Assembly (NCBI GenBank): GCA_945859605.1
Contig: OX243811.1
Location: 65,163,304 to 65,227,303, forward strand
DNA length: 64,000 nucleotides
Reading direction: 5' to 3'
Source of the DNA: Lumbricus rubellus
Taxonomy: Eukaryota > Annelida > Clitellata > Crassiclitellata > Lumbricidae
This document shows, one piece after another, positions 12,298-24,533 of the stretch (its first letter is position 1; every line of letters starts with the position of its first letter). Under the pieces are notes generated by a model that was given only the letters and a program-made list of their open reading frames with translations, ran no database searches and was not told the origin of the DNA. The position numbers were made by a program, and so were the translations under genes.

Positions 12298-14042
12298 TTA
12301 TTTGTCCATTGATATCAAACGAAACCAAGTCGACGGGCTTGACCTTCCACTGAGCGCATTCAACCAATGGATCTGCTCCAGCCCAGAGCTGTTCGAAGCG
12401 AAGAGAACTCGTCCGACCGGTTCATCTGTTCCAAGGAGGTTCTCAGTGAAGAGGGCAACCTCCGTCTGTACCGTGTCCATCATTTCCTTCGCCATGCTGA
12501 AGACAAGGGCCTCGTTCCACTCCGGACAAGGACCAGGACCCGGACCAGGACCAAGACCCGGACCAAGACCCGGGCCAGGACCTGGCCCAATCCTCTTCGT
12601 CGTCGTCTTCTTCCGTTTTAGCTTTCTGCCGCCATTGTAAAGCGTCACTCTGACGTAAGGATCTGCAAAGAAACCCGCGAAATTCAGTACAATTGATTGA
12701 AACCATAATAGTTTATTTGAACGATGATATGTTATGTTATGACATTTAACATCACTATATTATTATAGTTAACACATAGGCTAAATCACTTCTGATTAGT
12801 TGGTTCGTTGTATCGGCGTTACACTAGATTTCCAACATCCTACTGTTGCAATTATTTTGATAGGATTCTATTAACCTTAGTTTAGTCAACACAACTCATC
12901 AAGTCATCAACTGACCAATTTAAACTTACATTCGCATTCTGCCAACGCTACTATTAATTGCGTTGCTTTGTTCCATAGAGAGCGATATTTCGTTTTGAAG
13001 AAACATATAAAACAGAAAATTACACCTACAGAATGTTGACCTCAGACACTGAACAATGGCAGTCAATTATAGGCCCTAACGGTCTTACAATTCACCTAAA
13101 TATACGTTTAGCGTAGACACTACAACCGACTCCCTTTCATGACTGCGACCCCCAACAGACCAGCAATCTCCGAGTTCTTCAGAACTACTTCTTCTTCATT
13201 TCCGAACCCATCCGGGTTTCTAAAGTCGCACCGTTTGGCGGAAATATTTTCCCGTTTTCTCGAGCGGACAACACATTAAAAATGGATCGTTGCAATTTGT
13301 CGTTTGGCGAATAAGTCAATTAGGAGTTTGGACAGGTGGCTCACAAAATGTGGACTGCCCGGAATTCTCGCGGTGGCCGTGTTGTTGCTTGCTGTTGTAT
13401 ATTTTATTCTGTCGTCGTCTGCTGGATAATTCGTCGATCGGTAAACATTCTTTGAATGCGTTCGCTTCCGTTGACATTAGAAACACAGGAAATATTTATG
13501 GAACTCAGTTCGGTAAAGAACCTTCTCGCTCGTCATAATATTGACTTCGTGTTTACGTCAGAAGCCTTTTATTGTCATTCAAAGCAAAGCGTATGGGCAA
13601 TATGTTTTGGACTCCACGGTCAACGTTGCTTGACCACTTGGTTATATTATTTTGTCTTGGAAAACGTACCGGTACATGGAAATCTACTAGGTAACATCTC
13701 TGGGCATTTCTTCTCACACGACACAACACTCGTGAATAAGCTGGTGCCCTGATGGGCGCCCGCACATAGTAGCAAGAGGAAGGCACTTGCCACCTCTGGA
13801 AAATTGGTCCTTTTTAAAACTAGGTCTACTACTTTTTCGATTTTAAGCAAATTTCTTCGCCAAGAGCACCAGTGATACTATTGATACACAAGGTGAAATT
13901 GAGAGATTGAGCCTACAGTTAGAAAGCTTCGTTAGAACTCATGTTCTTAATTTTCCTGCCTTAGCCTACATTTCTGAAGCTCTTACATGCGTGAGAATGA
14001 TGTAAATAGAGGTTACTCACTTACTTACTTACTTACTCACTC

Positions 14043-14073
<31 letters not shown>

Positions 14074-14900
14074 TACTTACTTACTTACTCACTTACTCAC
14101 TCACTCACTCAACTCACTCACTCAATTAGGCCTACTTACTTACTTAAATGATATCCGTACCATAATGCTCTTTCCCGATCACTGTGTAAACATTATAAGG
14201 CATTTGTTTTCCATCACCGTATCAACCAACAGAATTCTAGTATTCCCATATAACGGCTAAGCACACGCACATTTCCCGTTTACAGTATAATATTATCTCC
14301 CACATTCTCTCAGTCCCCACGAGACACGCCCGCCTGCAGAAACACACACACACACACACACACACACAGACTGTACAAACATCAAGACATCTGATATTTT
14401 TAAAGCGACAGCGAGTGCAGACGACATCTTACTTACTTGTTACTGATTTCGTCGGTGAATCCGTGTGACAGAGATGCTTCGCTTTCGTGACGATAATTGT
14501 TAGCCGCTCGGCGCTCGGCAGATAGGAGAGAGACAGCAACAGCTCCCCTGGGCAATCAACAGCCGGTGCCACCTGTAAATGAAGACAAAAGAGAGGAGAC
14601 AATGGGGCTGGAGAAGCAGGAGGCATCGGCTTATTATAGGGCGCGCGACTTTACGGATTCAACCACGACCCTCTATCTATCCATCCATCCATCCATCCAT
14701 CCATCCATCCATCCATCCATCCATCCATCCATCCATCCATCCATCCATCCATCCATCCATCCATCCGTCCGTCCGTCCGTCCGTCCGTCCGTCCGTCCGT
14801 CCGTCCGTCCGTCCGTCCATCCGTCCGTCCGTCCGTCCGTCCATCCATCCATCCGTCCGTCCGTCCGTCCGTCCGTCCGTCCGTCCGTCCGTCCATCCAT

Positions 14901-14936
<36 letters not shown>

Positions 14937-17900
14937 CCATCCATCCATCCATCCATCCATCCATCCTTCCATCCATCCTTCCATCCATCTCTCTCTCTCT
15001 GCGTCTCTCTCTGTCTGTCTGCGTTTCTCTCTCAATGTCTCTCTGTCTCTCTCTTCCTCAGTATATCTCTCTCAATGTCTCTCTCTATATATCACCGTTG
15101 ACAATCATCCGCATCGGCAAACTGTTAGTTACGCTGACAGAACAATCACAAACAAATGAAATAATGATAGAGAACAAAACGAGAAGAAGAAGAAGAAGAC
15201 TGAGAAATTTGTGTTCGATGTCGCAGATGAATAAACGGATCTTCCACAGTGAAAGCTTACATGTATATATATATATAATTATATATATATATATATGTAC
15301 ATATATTGTATATATTATAAAGTTCGGTTGAGATGAAAAGGAATCAAAGCAAGATAACAATGACATCAAAGACACTGGACGAACAAAGGTAACGAGGCTA
15401 CAGCGAAGAATGCCACCTGAGAAATAGGCAGACAGCTACAGAGAGATGCAGAGAGATGCAGAGAGATGCAGAGATGTGCAGAGAGACAGAGAGAGAAAGA
15501 GAGGCACAGAGAAAGAGAGACAGAGAGACTGACTGAGAGACAGGCAAACAGAGGGATACAGAGATAGAAAGATAATTACAGAAGCTGAGTATGACAGTGT
15601 GATGATGTCATAGAGAGAAGCTGGGGGACAGTGAGACAGAGAGGAGCACAGACATATAAGGAGGAAGAGCCATTACATAGACACAACGATATAGAGCAGT
15701 GGTTCTTAACCTTTTAAAGGGAGCCGAACCCCAAGAGAAATCTATGACCATTCACCGAACCCCTCAAGTTTGAACAATAATTTTTCTTTCTTGCTCGACA
15801 TACTCTGTGGCATAAGTATATAGGCTAAGAAAATGGTAACAGTTACTTTTAGCATACGTCATACGATGCTATTTCTGCAGAAAAACAACGAAAAAATTAC
15901 ATAGGCCTATCTTAGCGGTAGGCCTAATACCTTATATTATTTCACAGAAAGATGCCTGCCGGTGTTAATTATCGTGAGATGCACTGGTGCAGTAAGACAA
16001 AACTAAGGTTAACAGGATGAGCAGCTTTAAATTTAATAAGGTTTCAAACAAAATTTATGAAATAAAAGTTGAAAAAATAGCAGATGATTTTTCACTGAAT
16101 ACGTAAATATTTCAGAGGACCTCTGCCGAACCCCTGGCACTAGCTCACCGAACCCCAGGGGTTCGGTCGAACACTGGTTAAGAACCACTGATATAGAGAA
16201 ACCAGAAAATTGAAGAGTAGTTCAGAATCACTGGAGCGAGAAACAACCAATAAATTAAATTTTAATAATTGATTAAACGAAATTTAATTATTAAATTTCG
16301 TTTATTCAAAACGTCAGATGAATAATTAGATGAAGGTTTTACAATAATTATAAATTTTTCATGCATTTTCAGATTCTATGCCTCACCAAATCGTAAGTTC
16401 TTGGTTTGATTAATATGCATTTTTATGTCATTTTGTCATTGGATCATCACAATATGAGATCCAGCTTCGATTATTTTTATCCGGAAGAGAGACGCCATGA
16501 CCCGTAGGACTGAGCGCATGACCACATGATCACATTCTATTGCATTGCGTCACATCACATTGCATAACATAACATAACATTACACTACGTCACATTGCTC
16601 GCATCACATTACATTTGTCTCCCATTGCATCGGTTCCCGGGCAATTCGGCGCCGGACAATTCGGACCGGACAATTCGGACCGGACAATTCGGACCGAACA
16701 ATTCTTTGCAGCCCAAATTCGTGATGGGAATTCTCCATCACCCAAAATGTGTACTGTCGAAACTAATATTAATCTGACACCTTACTATATATCGGGCATA
16801 AAAAACCATGGGCCTATAGGTATGAAACTTACATTGATCTAAATGAGATGTCTATAAGTTGATAATTTACTGCGTTTAGCTACTAATTTCAGTGTCTTAT
16901 TTCTGTTATTGAATAAATTTTAGAAGATCAGACAATATTTGTTTGGTGCCATATAATTATATATCATACCATTGATAAACAAAAGTTTCATAGCCGTATA
17001 AGAGCAATATTTTTACATGCACTCCGAATTGTCCGGGTCCGAATTGTCTGGGTCCGAATTGTCCGGTCCGAATTGTCCGGTTCGAATTGTCCGGCGCCGA
17101 ATTGTCCGGACACCCATTGCATCACATCAATTCTGTCACACATCGCATTACATCATGTGTGAAAATACCATTCACCGCATCGGAATACATTCATAAGAGT
17201 TCATCCGCAACCGTGGTCGTTACCTCGATCTTCCTCTCGTAGCGTGACAGTCCCTTCCACAGATAGACTGGTTCTACCAGGTCGACCTGGTCCAGTGGTA
17301 GAAGGACATGCCCAGCACAGTGCTCCTCATCGTTCTGAGACCTCAATCCCTCCGTCTCGATCATCACCATGATCTCGAGGGTCTTCCGCCCAAGGTCCTT
17401 CCGACCAGCCTCAAAGACGAAGTCCTCCTCGAACTTCGGCGACAGACTTCGACAGTGGACTTGACTGGTGAACTGCGGTCCAGGGTCGGGCAGGATCCGG
17501 ACCCTGGCGAATACCTCGACGGTCCTCGGAGATGAGGGATCTCTGGCTGGAGGAACGAGGTCGACGGCCTGGAAAAGGAAGACCGTCAGGACTGAACGGT
17601 CTGGGTTGAAGGTCAGACGGAAGTGGATGCTTCCGAGGTTCTCCTCTTGGACGCTACCGAACGGCTTCTGGTTGCTGAGAGATGGCTGAAGAAGAGAAAA
17701 GCAAAGCAATGGTCACAGATCCAACGTCGCCTAAAGGAGGAGCCAGGGGTATATGCCAAAGAAATCGGCGAATTTTTATGCATCCGGGTTAGGTTGATTT
17801 AATTCATAGAAAGTTTCCTATTTATACATTTTAAAATATAATATTGCAGATAAAATTAACAGCAATCTGTTAAGAATTCAAGTCAACACCTGAGTGAAAT

Positions 17901-20650
17901 CTTATTTTTTCCATATAGGCCTAATAATTATAAATATAAAACTGTGTGTCGTGCTTGTATTTTCTAAAACAAAATTTGTCTCTCATCAAGACCTAAGATA
18001 GTTTAGGGACCCATGATTGATCTGCCAAAGGGTTGGGAATTTTCTCATCAGCACTGATAAGATCAGCGATATTATAGTCAACAGTCACATGCATATCTCC
18101 ATGGATGCCCAATGAGTCCTAGCATGGACGACTTAAATTCCATGGTTATATAATAATTAATTCTGTGTCTAAATGTTATACACAAGTATTATAACTGCAA
18201 AGATCTGAAACTCTGGAAACCTGTCTTTGATCTCCTCTCGCTACCCGTTAGAAAATACTTCTGAATTGGCGTAGCGCTCTTGGATAAGCTGGTGCCCTGC
18301 TCTTGGCTGTCGAGTTTACAATATTATTACCAAAACAAGCAAGAGACAAATGTCAGATAGCGACAGAGACAACGCAACGACAGAAAAAGAGGAAGACAGG
18401 AACACTAAAGAGCGCGAGAGAGACTATATATATTTTCGTCCTCTTCATCTGTATCCTATCCCTTAATAGCATCAACATCACCGACAGACTTAACCATGGC
18501 GACGGTTTGTGTGTGTCATTGGGATGAACATTATACGTCGACGAAGATCAGAAATAGAGATGTATAAATAAACACAAACCCATGCAAACACACGACATAC
18601 ACAAAGAAATATACACACAAACACATTCCCAAATATTCATACACACACAAAGACACACACACACAACCAAACACAATCAAGTAAGAACACACAAAAACAC
18701 GCACAGAAACATGTAGAACCACACAAACACACAAGCATTCTCACACACAGACCCAAATATATACACACAAATAAACACACAGTCATACACAAACGCACAC
18801 ACACTCACACAGGCACACCCAAAGCACCATATACAAACACAAAGAGAGAGAGAGACAAACACACTCACACGCACGCACACATACCACCCCCACGCAAACA
18901 CACACATACACAGATATATTTATGTTCTCTGCTTTCATACAGCAGCTGCCAGATACCCGAGAAGACCGGACATCATCCAAATAATACATGTACATCTAGT
19001 TGCATTCATTTGCAGCTGCAGCAGCTGCAGACGTCTTCTTGTCATCATCATCCGATCCTCATTGCTTTTAACTCGACTCAAGTATCATTCAGATCGTTTG
19101 CTAAGACATGCATCTGTTCATACACAGACAGACACAGATATCGTTCTCTTTGAAGAACTTGTTCTTCTGCTATTATGCTATTATTGGGGAATAATCCCTG
19201 TTGCCGCCCATTAGATAATTATAGTACATAATTATAATACATTCTAAGTTCCCCTTCTCATAGACATGCGTAGTGCATTACATAGTTTAACTATAACATA
19301 GGCTACATAGATTCGTGCATACACACGCACGTACATACATACATACAATTTCATCAATACAAGTTATAAGCATGCATTCGTACAAAGTTGTAGCCATGCA
19401 ATGAGTCTATAACAGATCTACATTTATTCACTGATGAGTGATTGATGATGTCTCTGTCTCGTCTGATTCGTGAATTTATTCTGTCGCCGTCGACTGACTT
19501 CAAAGTCTGATGAAGTCGTCCAACGACATTCAGCTGCAGTCAATAATTCGACTTATTGAACATGATTGCCAATTTCTCTTTCTCATGCGATTCATGCGAC
19601 ACTGATATTATTGTGATATATTCATAAATATAATAGAAAGGATGGGAATTGCGAAACCAACAGCTCGCATTTCCTGCTACAGAGTAACAGAGGCACCAAC
19701 AACAGTAGCCTACTATTGCTCATAAAAATACTTATGAAATACTTTTAGAAATTCATATGAAATAAGTAAAATAGGCTACTTATGAAATACTGTAGAAATG
19801 CATAAAATTATGAAATAAGTTACGTGAAATAGGCTACTTATGAAATACCGTACTTCAGAAATAGGGTCTACGTATGAAAATAAGTTACGTAGCCTAAAAT
19901 ACTTAAAAATTCTTGTGAAATCTTTCGTGCTCCAGAATTAGGCGTAAGCTTACTCTGTGGAATGATTTAAATACTTTCAAATGCTTATGAAATATGCCTT
20001 GAAAAAGTTGAAATTCATGAAACATTTTTAAAATATTCTTTTTAATACTTTAGAAACACTCGTGAAATACATTCTAAATAGGGCTGCTGATTTAAAGTAA
20101 TTTTATCGATTTATCACGACTTCCTATATGGACAGTATGGATTCATTAATTAGGCCTATTTCCTCGTGACTTTGAGTGGCCTATATCCGGAATAAGCAAT
20201 ATATTTAATTCTCCATCGATAACTTGACTTTCTTCCTATCTGCCTGTCTATCTCTGTAGACTATCCATGTGTCTTTGCCTGTCTGCTTGTAAATTTGCTT
20301 TAATATAGCTGTGTGGCACTCTGCATGTTTTTCCGTCTGAGTCTGTGTAAGTCTGCATGTTTATCTGTCTATGAGTATGCGTCTGTCTGTCTTCCCGTCT
20401 ATAGGCCCTATGTCTGTCTGTTTGCGTGTATCTATCTGCATTCATACTCTTACCGGTCTCTCGTACATGCTGGCGTCTATTTTCGTGTGGTCAAGCGCCG
20501 AATGCATCGACGCCCTCCTCAGCTTTTGACTGGCGACGGTCAGTTGACTGTCTGGCCAGTCCTTGACAACGGCGGATGTCGATGACCCTAACGTTTTCAG
20601 TCGATCAGTTGATGAGTAGTCAAGCGAGCTGCACAGTCGACGGCCGGACT
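12298..20650 (-). CDS. Synaptotagmin-like double-C2 protein, last four coding exons
   Basis: Exons in transcription order: 20454-20650 (linker), 17224-17685 (C2A), 14437-14572 (start of C2B), 12298-12662 (end of C2B and stop). All introns are GT-AG and phases agree. C2A has [10 protein letters not shown] and [13 protein letters not shown]2B has [20 protein letters not shown], the basic strand [14 protein letters not shown] and PEWNEALVF, and ends in a W-containing tail. Usual calcium ligands are largely replaced: the first C2A loop lacks SDPY, and the C2B equivalent reads TNPY. I therefore infer calcium-independent binding, as in synaptotagmin-12-like proteins, the closest group I recall. A Gly-Pro repeat of about 20 residues interrupts C2B. 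AATAAA overlaps the stop codon. The 5' exons with the expected membrane segment are not identified. Confidence 0.82.
12530..12590 (-). repeat. Coding minisatellite (GGACCAGGACCC-like) in the C2B exon
   Basis: Alternating GGACCAGGACCC and GGACCAAGACCC hexamer-based units stay in frame on the minus strand and encode Gly-Pro and Gly-Leu pairs. The run sits exactly between the TTTKR strand and PEWNEAL of C2B, where family members have only about four residues. Confidence 0.85.
14015..14145. repeat. (ACTT)n / (ACTC)n microsatellite
   Basis: Imperfect tetranucleotide run in the intron between the two C2B exons, near the 14437 splice donor. Confidence 0.9.
14343..14369. repeat. (AC)n microsatellite
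   Basis: Thirteen or so AC dinucleotides in the same intron. Confidence 0.9.
14678..14990. repeat. (ATCC)/(GTCC) tetranucleotide array
   Basis: About 78 CATC or CGTC tetranucleotides, with blocks of CCAT alternating with blocks of CCGT. Reading frames through it encode Ser-Ile-His-Pro or Asp-Gly repeats and are not genes. It lies in the intron between the C2A and C2B exons. Confidence 0.95.
14990..15560. repeat. TCTC-rich tract, (TA)n and GAGA-rich low-complexity DNA
   Basis: A TCTCTG-rich stretch (14990-15090), a TATATA run (about 15263-15315) and a GAGAGA/CAGAGA purine stretch (about 15430-15560), all within the same intron. Confidence 0.85.
15697..16190. mobile_element. Non-autonomous hAT element, 494 bp
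   Basis: Perfect terminal inverted repeats CAGTGGTTCTTAACC / GGTTAAGAACCACTG, flanked by identical 8-bp duplications ATATAGAG at 15689-15696 and 16191-16198. The inner repeats include CCGAACCCC in both orientations. No transposase. These termini match a very common animal hAT (Charlie-type) signature. Confidence 0.95.
16632..17114. mobile_element. Foldback element with 14-bp tandem inverted repeats, 9-bp target duplication
   Basis: The left arm begins GGTTCCCGGGCAATTCGG and continues as tandem GGACAATTCGGACC units. The right arm, read inward, begins GGTGTCCGGACAATTCGG and carries the same units. Identical 9-bp duplications CATTGCATC flank it (16623-16631 and 17115-17123). The interior is about 300 bp, AT-rich and non-coding. 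Long terminal repeats made of short tandem units recall the Foldback and sea-urchin TU elements, as I remember them. Confidence 0.9.
18555..18925. repeat. AC-rich low-complexity DNA
   Basis: Many ACACAC and CACAAA runs in the intron between the linker exon and the C2A exon. The minus-strand Cys/Val-rich ORFs here are by-products of base composition. Confidence 0.9.
19690..20070. repeat. Degenerate CTTATGAAATA repeats
   Basis: Loose tandem copies of TACTTATGAAATACT and related words, some with a GTAGCC or AGGCTA piece between them. Intronic and non-coding. Confidence 0.6.
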
Positions 20651-21895
20651 CTGTCAACAAAACGAGAGAAAAAACGATCGAGATGGAGTGCCATAAAACG
20701 GGTCCTTGTTTCCAATGTGCCATAAAATCGTCAGAGTAAAAAACCATCAGCTTTTCGTGATAAATCGTGATGACAAAAACACGACCCATGAGCCGGGTCC
20801 TGCCCCAAGATCCCTTGAACCGATCCCTGACCCGCCTTGTACCTGACACTTGAAAATCTTTTCTCCGTTTTATGGAATTTTAAAAGCTGCATAAATATAA
20901 AGCATAGCCTATTCTTTCTCTTAGTCACTTAGTGCATGGCTTGTGTAGGCCTATTATTAGGATTATTGGCTTTAATCATAAACATGATATTTATTTATTC
21001 GGCAATATTTAGTTTGAACAAGATTAATGGCGAAAGATCTGCTTTAGAAAACGAATTTGCCAGAATAAATCCTCAGATTGCACTACGACTTCTGAGTTGT
21101 CCTAAAAATCTAAGGGTGGTCCTCTGTTAAAAGAAACTACCCGTGCCTATGATAAACGATAGACCAACCTCATAAAGCCCTTCAGTTACTTCAAAGGTGT
21201 TATGCTCTTATGACCTACAGCTGTAGGCCAATAAGAGTTCCAATTGAATAAGGTCGTTTGAAACCAAAATTAATGATTTCAGGTCTGTTAATGGAGCCGA
21301 ATCGGGGATACTTAGCCTACTGACAATTAAACAGTTTGTTGTACAAAATAAGATTTCTAGAACGAAAAATTAGGCAAAGGACGTGCTATTTGCACGCAGT
21401 GTTTGCTATTAACTGTCAAATCTCAAAGGTTTACGGCTGTAGGAAGACATACCGGTACGTAATAACAGGAAGGATTCTCAGAAACATTCTTAGGCCTATA
21501 TAGCCTAGCCAGAGTCATTTTAGGTGCTTTCCTAAATCAGGTACGAGTCCTTAATAAGCACGTTCATCTTATTATTGTTTAAAATTGACTCTAATCCATC
21601 GTAGCCTACACCTGAATTGAATCTTTCTGCCATAGCAATCTGAAAGTACCGGCACAGCGATCTATCTTAAAACGCATTGCAAGCTCAGTCGGTTCGCTGA
21701 AATCTGTGACGCTCCTGAGAAGTTCCTACAGCTGCAGCCATGCATTGTGATTACACGATGCATTATTATAATTATATCGGATTGTCTTTTAGAGACTTAA
21801 TTATAATATTATACACATGAGAATACACTCAGATAATTATAATTTTACACACAATCATGTAGATGCGAGCATACATATTCGCATGTATACCTATG
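20651..21895. other. Upstream intron of the C2 gene; no gene recognised
   Basis: AT-rich DNA with TAGGCCTA palindromes. Short ORFs at 20936-21130 and 20731-20928 lack family motifs. The missing 5' exons of the synaptotagmin-like gene should lie here or further right. Confidence 0.4.
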
Positions 21896-22114
21896 TACAT
21901 ACATTGTACATACATACATACATACATACATACATACATACATACATACATACATACATACATACATACATACATACATACATACATACATACATACATA
22001 CATACATACATACATACATACATACATACATACATACATACATACATACATACATACATACATACATACATACATACATACATACACACATACATACATA
22101 CATACATACATACA
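21896..22114. repeat. (CATA)n microsatellite
   Basis: More than 50 tetranucleotide units with a single CACA interruption near the right end. All ORFs of the His-Thr-Tyr-Ile or Met-Tyr-Val-Cys type across it are artefacts. Confidence 0.97.
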
Positions 22115-23708
22115 TTGCAAACTAATACTATGTTCTATAATCTATAATAATATGAATTCATCGAATAACACCATAATCCAGTTTTCTCTCTTCTATTCGC
22201 ATTCGTGCATTCGCTGTTCGCTACGTCACATCTGTCGCATTAAAATCGCATTACTGCACTTTCGTTACCTCTCGATTCGCATCGTTCACTCTTTTCCATG
22301 ACCATCGACGACACTTCTCACCCCCCCCCCTACACCACCCCTTCACAGCGCACTAAGTCTCCCAAAGGCCATCAGAGTGTTTCAGTCTCGTCGTTATAAA
22401 AGCCAGATGGCTCTCGAACTATGTAAGCCGATTATGGGAATATAATTTTTTTCGGGGAACGAAAAACGTTGTCGAATACGGCTTTGAAGGAGAGTCGACC
22501 TTCATCATTCTGCTGCAACTTCACGTCTCTGAATTGTTGTTGTTGTTGTCACCAGGTGGCAGTTGCTGTTCTTCGAATGCGCCACATAATTATTATGAAG
22601 AAAAGAAGTTCTTTCAAGTAGATTATTAAACGGCATGTTGATGAGGCGCTAAATGAAGATTCGCTCGAAACATTACTCCACCGCTGTTTGTATTTTTACA
22701 GTGCTGCCAGTCTAAAGCCTGGCAAATGGAGGAGGGCGATACTGATCATCTTTGCAATGGCAGTGTTGTTAAACAGCAACAATTAGCCACTTAATCTTCG
22801 CGCCTTCGGAATCATTCCACCTAAATAATTCTAACCGTGGTTTTATAGGTCCTTAATTAAGGTAGAGTTGACAGTACGGATCGATGGACTTTATATGAAG
22901 ACAAATTTATTAAATGCTTTGTATGCATAGAAAGGAAACAAACAATAGGCCTAGCATTGGTGATTGTCATAATAATAAAATTTACAAAATAAAAAATGTG
23001 ACTAATAATAATGATAATAATAAGTTATTTATTTATTTCACATAACCGATACATAGTAGCTCACGCATAGGCCTAGGCCTAGCCTATACGCAAACTGGTT
23101 CCAAACTTATCACAAAATCAGTAGGCCTACTGAAAGGGGAAACTGCAGTGAGCTTATTAACTACCTTTTCATGACAAATGCAATGAAAAATTACAAAATT
23201 ATGCTGACCGTCAAAGAAAAAAGCTGAATCAATTAGGCTACGACATTTATCCAACAATTTCTTAAACCAATTTCTAGATGCGTGCACTTTTCATATCGCA
23301 AGAACCACAATAACCAGAAATCAATCTGTTGGGTAGCAGCAAGATATGACTAGGCTATCTGTTAGCAACAACAACAACAACAATAATAATAATAACAATG
23401 ATAATAATAGCAATAAAGATTGGCTAATGATGGCGATTGATAGAGATGACATACAGGCTATGGGATGGATGAGACTCATGAGAGCATTATTTTTTAGATG
23501 AAGCTGTCAGCTAGAATATCAATTAAGGGTACATTATTATGCGTTGGGAATTCGTAGCCCGTCACTGTAGTGTCCTTATCATGATTGTGTCAGTCCAAAG
23601 CTTGAGCGCAAAAGGAGGGCAACTCCTAAAATCCTCACTGCTGTGACACAATGCCCAGCAAAAAACTACTAAGAGTCCATTATGGTCGTAACATATCCTA
23701 GTCCTACT
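22115..23708. other. Stretch without recognisable gene
   Basis: AT-rich with a C10 run near 22321 and short AAC/AAT triplet runs near 23367-23412. I see no coding or structured element. Confidence 0.5.
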
Positions 23709-23716
23709 CTCATTGT

Positions 23717-24525
23717 CAGGGCCGGATTTGAGCAGAGTGAGGCCCTAAGCAATTTCGATTATGAGGCCCCACTTAAGGATACAAACAGACAAAATGCATA
23801 TTGCTAGATCTAAGTATATTCCGGTGTCACGACAACTCGTCCATAGACAACTCGTCCAACGACAACTCGTCCACGGACAACTGGTCCACCGACAACTCGT
23901 CCACCGAAATAGAAGCCAGATTAACGAGAGAGCGCTTGAGAAATGGAAGCTGGATGAAAGTTCTTTATTTACGAAATAGGAGCCGGGTTTATGAAAAAAG
24001 TCTAATGGTTTTCTTGCTTAAATAGAAGCTGAATTGACGATTTTCATCATGTGTCTCAACATGTATCCAGCTTCTATTTCATGCAGATAGAAAAAACTTG
24101 ACCCATCTTCCATTTCTTAAGTGGTTTTTCATCAATCCAGCTTCTATTTCACCTGTAAAAACCTTCATCCATCTTCCATTTCTCAAGCGTTTTCTCATTA
24201 ATCCGGCTTCTATTTCGGTGGACGCGTTGTCGGTGGACCAGTTGTCCGTGGACGAGTTGTCGTTGGACGAGTTGTCGTTGGACCAGATGTCGTGGAACCG
24301 TATATTCCAGATGCATATTGCGCCAGTGATTCATGTTTGATCAACTACTGTTAGTCTCTAATGAGTCGAATTGTAATTGATACCATACACTGGTTTTTGT
24401 CCAGTTTTTTTATGGTAGTTATACTTTATAAGCCACTGAGTTTTTTCCTTAGTTCACCTTTGGAGGCCCCAGATTCTGGAGGCCCTAAGCAATTGCTTAG
24501 TTGGATTACATGTAAATCCGACCTG
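23717..24525. mobile_element. hAT-like element hosting a nested foldback element
   Basis: Ends CAGGGCCGGATTT and AAATCCGACCTG are inverted, and both sides carry GAGGCCCTAAGCAATT or GGCCCTAAGCAATT just inside. Identical 8-bp duplications CTCATTGT flank it (23709-23716 and 24526-24533). A second element with its own 9-bp duplication sits inside at 23823-24299, so the hAT element was there first. Confidence 0.9.
23823..24299. mobile_element. Foldback element with 15-bp tandem units, 9-bp target duplication, nested
   Basis: The left arm begins GGTGTCACGACAACTCGTCC and the right arm, read inward, begins GGTTCCACGACATCTGG. Each arm holds five or six 15-bp units like GACAACTCGTCCACC. The 9-bp duplication GTATATTCC is perfect (23814-23822 and 24300-24308). 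Inside the outer arms is a second inverted-repeat layer based on GAAATAGAAGCTGGAT and GAAATGGAAGCTGGATGAA. Confidence 0.93.
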
Positions 24526-24533
24526 CTCATTGT

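Noticed and set aside
14497..15331. Ser-Ile-His-Pro and Asp-Gly repeat ORFs
   Set aside because: Translation of a tetranucleotide microsatellite in all frames; it lies in an intron of the C2 gene and overlaps a real exon at 14437-14572.
21817..22147. His-Thr-Tyr-Ile and Met-Tyr-Val-Cys ORFs
   Set aside because: CATA microsatellite artefacts.
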